Source: Termitomyces sp. T153 (Eukaryota > Basidiomycota > Agaricomycetes > Agaricales > Lyophyllaceae). From it: a stretch of DNA of 64,000 nt. The notes beneath the pieces are model-generated. The model had not been told where the DNA came from and ran no database searches. It saw nothing but the letters and a program-made list of their open reading frames with translations. Shown here in pieces: positions 60,186 to 64,000 of the stretch. A program made the position numbers and the translations under genes. Positions within the stretch are counted from its first letter, which is position 1; every line of letters begins with the position of its first letter. The stretch spans positions 62,001 to 126,000 of the forward strand of contig JACKQL020000074.1 in assembly GCA_018296165.2 (NCBI GenBank), in the 5' to 3' direction.

Positions 60186-61111
60186 TTATTCATAAGCACT
60201 TTCTTCTTGAGTGCTTTTGATATTAGCGTGGCCATCACAATCTAGAGTTGTCATCTCGAACGTAGCCTCGGGTGCAGCAATCAACTTCTGTGTCCTGTAG
60301 AGAGGCAACACAGTTCCAAAAAAATTCAGCAAGGACATTCTATCTGGGGACATAACCGAGGGAGTAATTCGCGGTGGGAGTACGAAACGCAGGTCCGGCA
60401 AAGAAGACGAATCTTGAACTGGCGGGGATAAAGTCAGTTAAAAAATGACTCTCGGCTGATTGGAAAGGAACATACGATTTGAGATAGTATCGGGCGGCTC
60501 TGAGGACGACTCTCCGTTCTCAGAGATCGAGTCATCGAGGGATAGCTCACAATCACTAAGGACGTCCTCGGGTTTTTCAGCAAAATTCAGACCAAGTTGT
60601 CTCTCTTTGTTGGCCTTCGCATCCGTAGAAGCGTGCTGCGTGGGCTCAATTTAGAAACGTACATGTGCGCCGTTCAGCAGAAATTTACCCAGACCAACTC
60701 GTACAATTCTTTACAGTCCTGGTCGAGTTCCAGAGCCTTTGTGATGGCTATAACCGAGGCCAGGTAGTACCTTTTGATCAAGTGCCCCCGATAATAGTCC
60801 TGCAGCTGCGTTTCAACTTGGTCACAAAGTCTGTTGAGAGGATTAGCAACTTTATTCAAGCGAAGGTAGGAAAAGAAACGACAGACTTGTTACATTTTGT
60901 AGTGAAAGCCCTCATTTCCCTCTGATTGAGGTAAGCACTGTCGTTGCGAATGTCATCGCGTACTTTCTGGATCATCGATTGAGCGGATCTGAGGTAGATA
61001 GGTACTTCCGTTGCTCTGAAGGATAGCGTTATGCCCTATGGTAGCAAGATTGACCAGGAAACCGCCGACTGTAGATCCTTGGGCAAATGTCGATACGAGA
61101 GAGTCAGGCAT
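60186..61111 (-). CDS. Conserved-looking hypothetical protein, function unknown
   Basis: Five exons: 61111-61006, 60921-60894, 60830-60689, 60635-60476 and 60418-60186; 222 residues in consistent phase. It opens MPDSLVSTFAQGSTVGGFLV with a mildly hydrophobic stretch. A helical, Tyr/Leu-rich core follows (CDQVETQLQDYYRGHLIKRY, then LASVIAITKALELDQDCKEL), then an acidic Ser-rich linker and a basic/hydrophobic segment (DLRFVLPPRITPSVMSPDRM). I do not recognise the family. The splice model has a 28-nt exon, the weakest part. Head-to-head with the kinase-like gene at 61402. Confidence 0.6.
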
Positions 61112-61401
61112 GTAGAATGTAGAGGAAGACTGTGGGATTATGGGAGAGGCCAGTAGCTATCTCTCCAATTTATATCAGAGAATCATCACGGCAGAGGATT
61201 AGTAACTTCTAGAGAACAACAGCGACTAGAGATAGCGTATGAAAAAGGCTTGCGTTGTCCACCATATGGACGAGATTGACATTCAGATTACCATCTATTG
61301 CCATCGAGACGTCAGAGTTCTGTCAACAGCTCCCGGGCCCCTTCGCTTGATGGCGACTGTCGGTTCAGCGTTCAACTTTTCCTCTTCCGCAACAATAAAC
61401 C
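61112..61401. promoter_or_regulatory. Divergent promoter of unknown gene and kinase-like gene
   Basis: 290 bp between the two start codons. Nothing specific recognised. Confidence 0.4.
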
Positions 61402-62791
61402 ATGAACCAAGTCGTTACCGCAGATGAACCCGCACAAGACATAGATTCCATCCCTTCATATACTGAAATTACGATGGAGGAGGGCGGCCTCCTTGAAGTG
61501 GAAATATTTTGGCGTGATCATTACCTCTATCTCAAGGAACATGGCTACACCCTCAGAAGACGTTACGAACCTGATTGGACTCCATCTTGGATAACTGATA
61601 ACAAGGAAATCGATGAATGTGAAGATAGTATCTTTGTTTGCGTGAGTGACTCGTCAATTGCGTATCTTGCAGTGTTAAATTACCTTACCACACTGCACAG
61701 CATGCCTGGGTCATTGATGCTACTCGACGAGATGGAACGTACGTCGCATTGAAGAAAGTGGATGCATCCAGAGTTACAGCTCGCAATGAACTTGCTGTTG
61801 GTAAACTGTTTACCTCCCCGGAGTTATCCCTATGTTCTGGAAACCGCTGTGTACCGATCCTCGACATTGTCCAACCCAAAGAGGGTTCTGACTATACCTT
61901 TATCGTGATGCCTCTTTTATATCCTGTAGATACTGCACCATTCGAGACCATTGGTGAAGTAATCGAATTTTTCCGCCAGATTTTTGAGGTAGGAAGTTGC
62001 TGAATTCTTTGAAGCGTCGTCAAATCGCGGTTTTTATTAGGGCTTACAGTTCATGCATAATCACAATGTCGCTCACGGGTAATCCTCCATTTTCTAGCGT
62101 TTATTCTATAGGCCTTAATATTTCTTGGGTTCAACAGAGATTGCAAGTGGAACAATATCATGGCCGACCTCGGAAGCTCATATGATCATCCACCTCACCC
62201 GATAGACCGTTTCACGAGACGCGACTTCCGTGGACATATATCGGCACCTCTTTCACGGACCACCAAACCCGTCAAATATTATCTCATTGACTTTGATTTG
62301 TCGAAAATTTATGGCAAACAAGATGTTCGATTGAGAATGCCGCCATGGGGTGGTGATAAGACTGTCCCAGAACATTTAGTCCCCAGCGCTCCTCCTTGCG
62401 ATCCTTTTCGAGTGGATGTCTACTGTGTTGGTAACATTGCCAGACAACGATTCCTTGACGTAGGAATGTCCTTTATTCAGGTTGTCCTAAGCTAAATAAA
62501 ATTCTGTAGGGTTACGAACGATCAGGTTTAATAATTCGAAAGCCTGTAAAAGGTTTCGAGTTCATGCGTGGACTCATCTCTGATATGGTGAACGACGATC
62601 CTAAACAGAGACCTACGATGAATGAAGTCGTTCGTCGCTTCGATGTACTCATCGAGGGGCTCAGTGAATGGAGACTACGTTCCCCAGTGGTGCAAGTTGG
62701 AAAAAGTCTTGGTATCTTTACTTCCATTGCTCACTGGACCAGGCAGTTGTGGTATGTGATATGGCGCATCCCTGCAATACCAAGGGCTTGA
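61402..62791 (+). CDS. Atypical protein-kinase-like protein (HGD and DFD motifs)
   Basis: Five exons: 61402-61641, 61701-61988, 62041-62078, 62138-62459 and 62510-62791; 389 residues. Kinase fold elements appear in order: DGTYVALKKVD (beta-3 Lys), IVMPLLYP hinge, FMHNHNVAHGDCKWNNIMAD (catalytic loop with HGD in place of HRD, Asp and Asn kept), YYLIDFDLSKIYG (DFD in place of DFG, metal Asp kept), PWGGDKTVPEHL (activation-segment end), DVYCVGN, and DDPKQRPTMNEVVRRFD (Arg of the C-lobe). No clear Gly-rich loop. Such degenerate kinases form expanded families in Agaricomycetes; substrate unknown. The HGD sequence spans an intron (GG|A), so it depends on the acceptor choice, but no other acceptor keeps the frame. 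Confidence 0.82.
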
Positions 62792-63339
62792 CGGACTCAA
62801 CACTGTTGATATCCGTGTGTCAATTTCGTCCAGTTTTGCTACTTCGTTTCATTCTGTTTTAATTCTCCATTCATTTACCTCCGTTGCCGTGGAGATCAAA
62901 ATCGATTTTCTACGCGGGCTGCTTTGTTCTACGCACAGCAACTAAACTCACTAGTGATCGACACTTGAGGAAGAATTCGTTAAGACACTTGATACTTGCG
63001 ACTGAAAAATTCATATCGTAGTCTTGGTTACCAATCATAATCGAGATCTAAATTCCCGCTACTCTGGAGTGGGTTCTTGTTGGCTCTATCCAAGAAAACG
63101 TTCAAGGTTGATTCAGATAAGTGGTCACGTTTTCCGGACCACTGATCCGGACGGCCCGTTTGGTCTCGTTTTCATCTACTTGTTTTGTTCTGCACTGCAC
63201 CTGCAACACCACATCTTGCCCAGCTCATCTCTCTGCAGCACCTATTTCATCTGGTCAGGATCATGTTCTTTTTCTGTTTGCCCTTCCTATCTTGATTCAT
63301 TGTATATGTTACGTCTCTCTTCTATTTACATGTGATTCA
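62792..63339. other. Spacer between kinase-like gene and second CpG-poor block
   Basis: About 550 bp with ordinary CG content; no gene seen. Short frames at 63024-63342 look random. Confidence 0.4.
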
Positions 63340-64000
63340 TAGTTACATATGCCCCTTTTCTACTTTAAATTATTATATTTGCATTTTAATTGGACATTAG
63401 ACTGTTCCACTGTTCAAACTCCCTTGTCTTTCTATTGTGATGTCCCTGAGGAACTACCCTTTTGTGATGTCTTTAAGTGACTGGAATGGATGGGCAAACC
63501 ACACCTGCTGCATTGATCTGTTGTGCCCCAGAACATGTCAAAAATTCAAAGATGGTTATGGTTTCCAGTGCTATCTACATACACTAACTAGGAAAGATTT
63601 CAACATGCCCAAATATCCCCTGATTGCAACAAACATGAGCTGATGATTGGCCCTTGGATAGGCATATATGCAAGGGTATGTTTCCAGTGAAAGGCAAAGT
63701 ATAAAGTAGATAACGAATCATAAGAGTTTAGTTGCAAACATTGTATGCAAGGAGACCAATGAGTAGCAGGTGGTTTGGCCAGAGAGGGTGTCCTTTACAG
63801 ATGAAATACTCCTAATAATTCAAGGAACACTCCTTCCCCACTATAGACACCTTCTGACACATCATGTGACCAGTCCAGGACAATAACTTGTGATTTTATA
63901 TGACATATCAGACTTTGCAATGTGCAATCATCAATTTTGAACAAGTGTCTTATATGTGTGGGTATATATCTATTTGAGAGCCAATTGCCAGCTCATGTTC
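63340..64000. mobile_element. Start of a second CpG-depleted, transposon-like block
   Basis: From about 63340 to the window end CG dinucleotides are nearly absent and TG/CA are common, as in the 29.5-48.65 kb island. No specific element identified in these 660 bp. Confidence 0.55.

Noticed and set aside
1..64000. CRISPR arrays, bacterial operons or phage modules
   Set aside because: Genes are intron-rich and eukaryotic; no regular short direct repeats with unique spacers were seen.

Overview
The window is nuclear DNA of a filamentous fungus, almost certainly a basidiomycete of the Agaricomycetes. The genes carry many 45-70 nt introns with GTNNGY-type donors and CTAAC/TTGAC-like branch points. 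Intergenic gaps are small. Housekeeping families (Ppg1, Cwc24, Atp20, Vma16, Arl3, Cdc11-type septin, CLC, Tsr1, Ada2, Hop2, Leu5) are fungal in form, and a degenerate Ty3/Gypsy element sits nearby. I rebuilt exon structures by hand by checking donors, acceptors and reading phase. For the genes called with high confidence every exon sum is a multiple of three.

Layout. 1-342: 5' end of a Ppg1-like phosphatase (-). 1657-2573: C2H2 zinc-finger factor (+). 5028-6124: Cwc24/RNF113 splicing factor (-). 6598-7163: ATP synthase subunit g (-). 9590-10408: bZIP factor (+). 10814-12305: CUE-domain protein (+). 12575-13533: V-ATPase subunit c'' (-), divergent from 13623-14564: Arl3/ARFRP1 GTPase (+). 14741-16108: SDR oxidoreductase (-). 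16798-18507: Cdc11-type septin (+). 18775-22144: 20-exon CLC Cl-/H+ transporter (+). 23259-26111: Tsr1 (-). 26442-28887: Ada2 (-).

From about 29.5 to 48.65 kb base usage changes abruptly: CG dinucleotides almost vanish and TG/CA dominate. This 19-kb block is a decayed transposon island. It contains two solo LTRs of one family in opposite orientation, each with target duplications, a Ty3/Gypsy RT-RNase H remnant, a tyrosine-recombinase remnant between inverted repeats, a mariner-type MITE pair and many local tandem duplications. Inside it lies a 966-bp CpG-rich insertion (34143-35108) with tRNA-like Pol III boxes, an (ATC)n tail and a 10-12 bp target duplication: a SINE-like element much younger than its surroundings.

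After the island: 48843-49875 Hop2 (-), divergent from 50053-51252 Leu5-type CoA carrier (+); 51499-54016 Zn2Cys6 factor (+); 56101-59627 ankyrin protein (+); 60186-61111 unknown protein (-); 61402-62791 atypical kinase-like protein with HGD/DFD motifs (+). From about 63.34 kb a second CpG-depleted island begins and runs off the window.

The genes do not form one pathway. The most notable items are the SINE-like insertion, the paired solo LTRs, the recombinase remnant, and GC-AG introns in the CLC and Hop2 genes.
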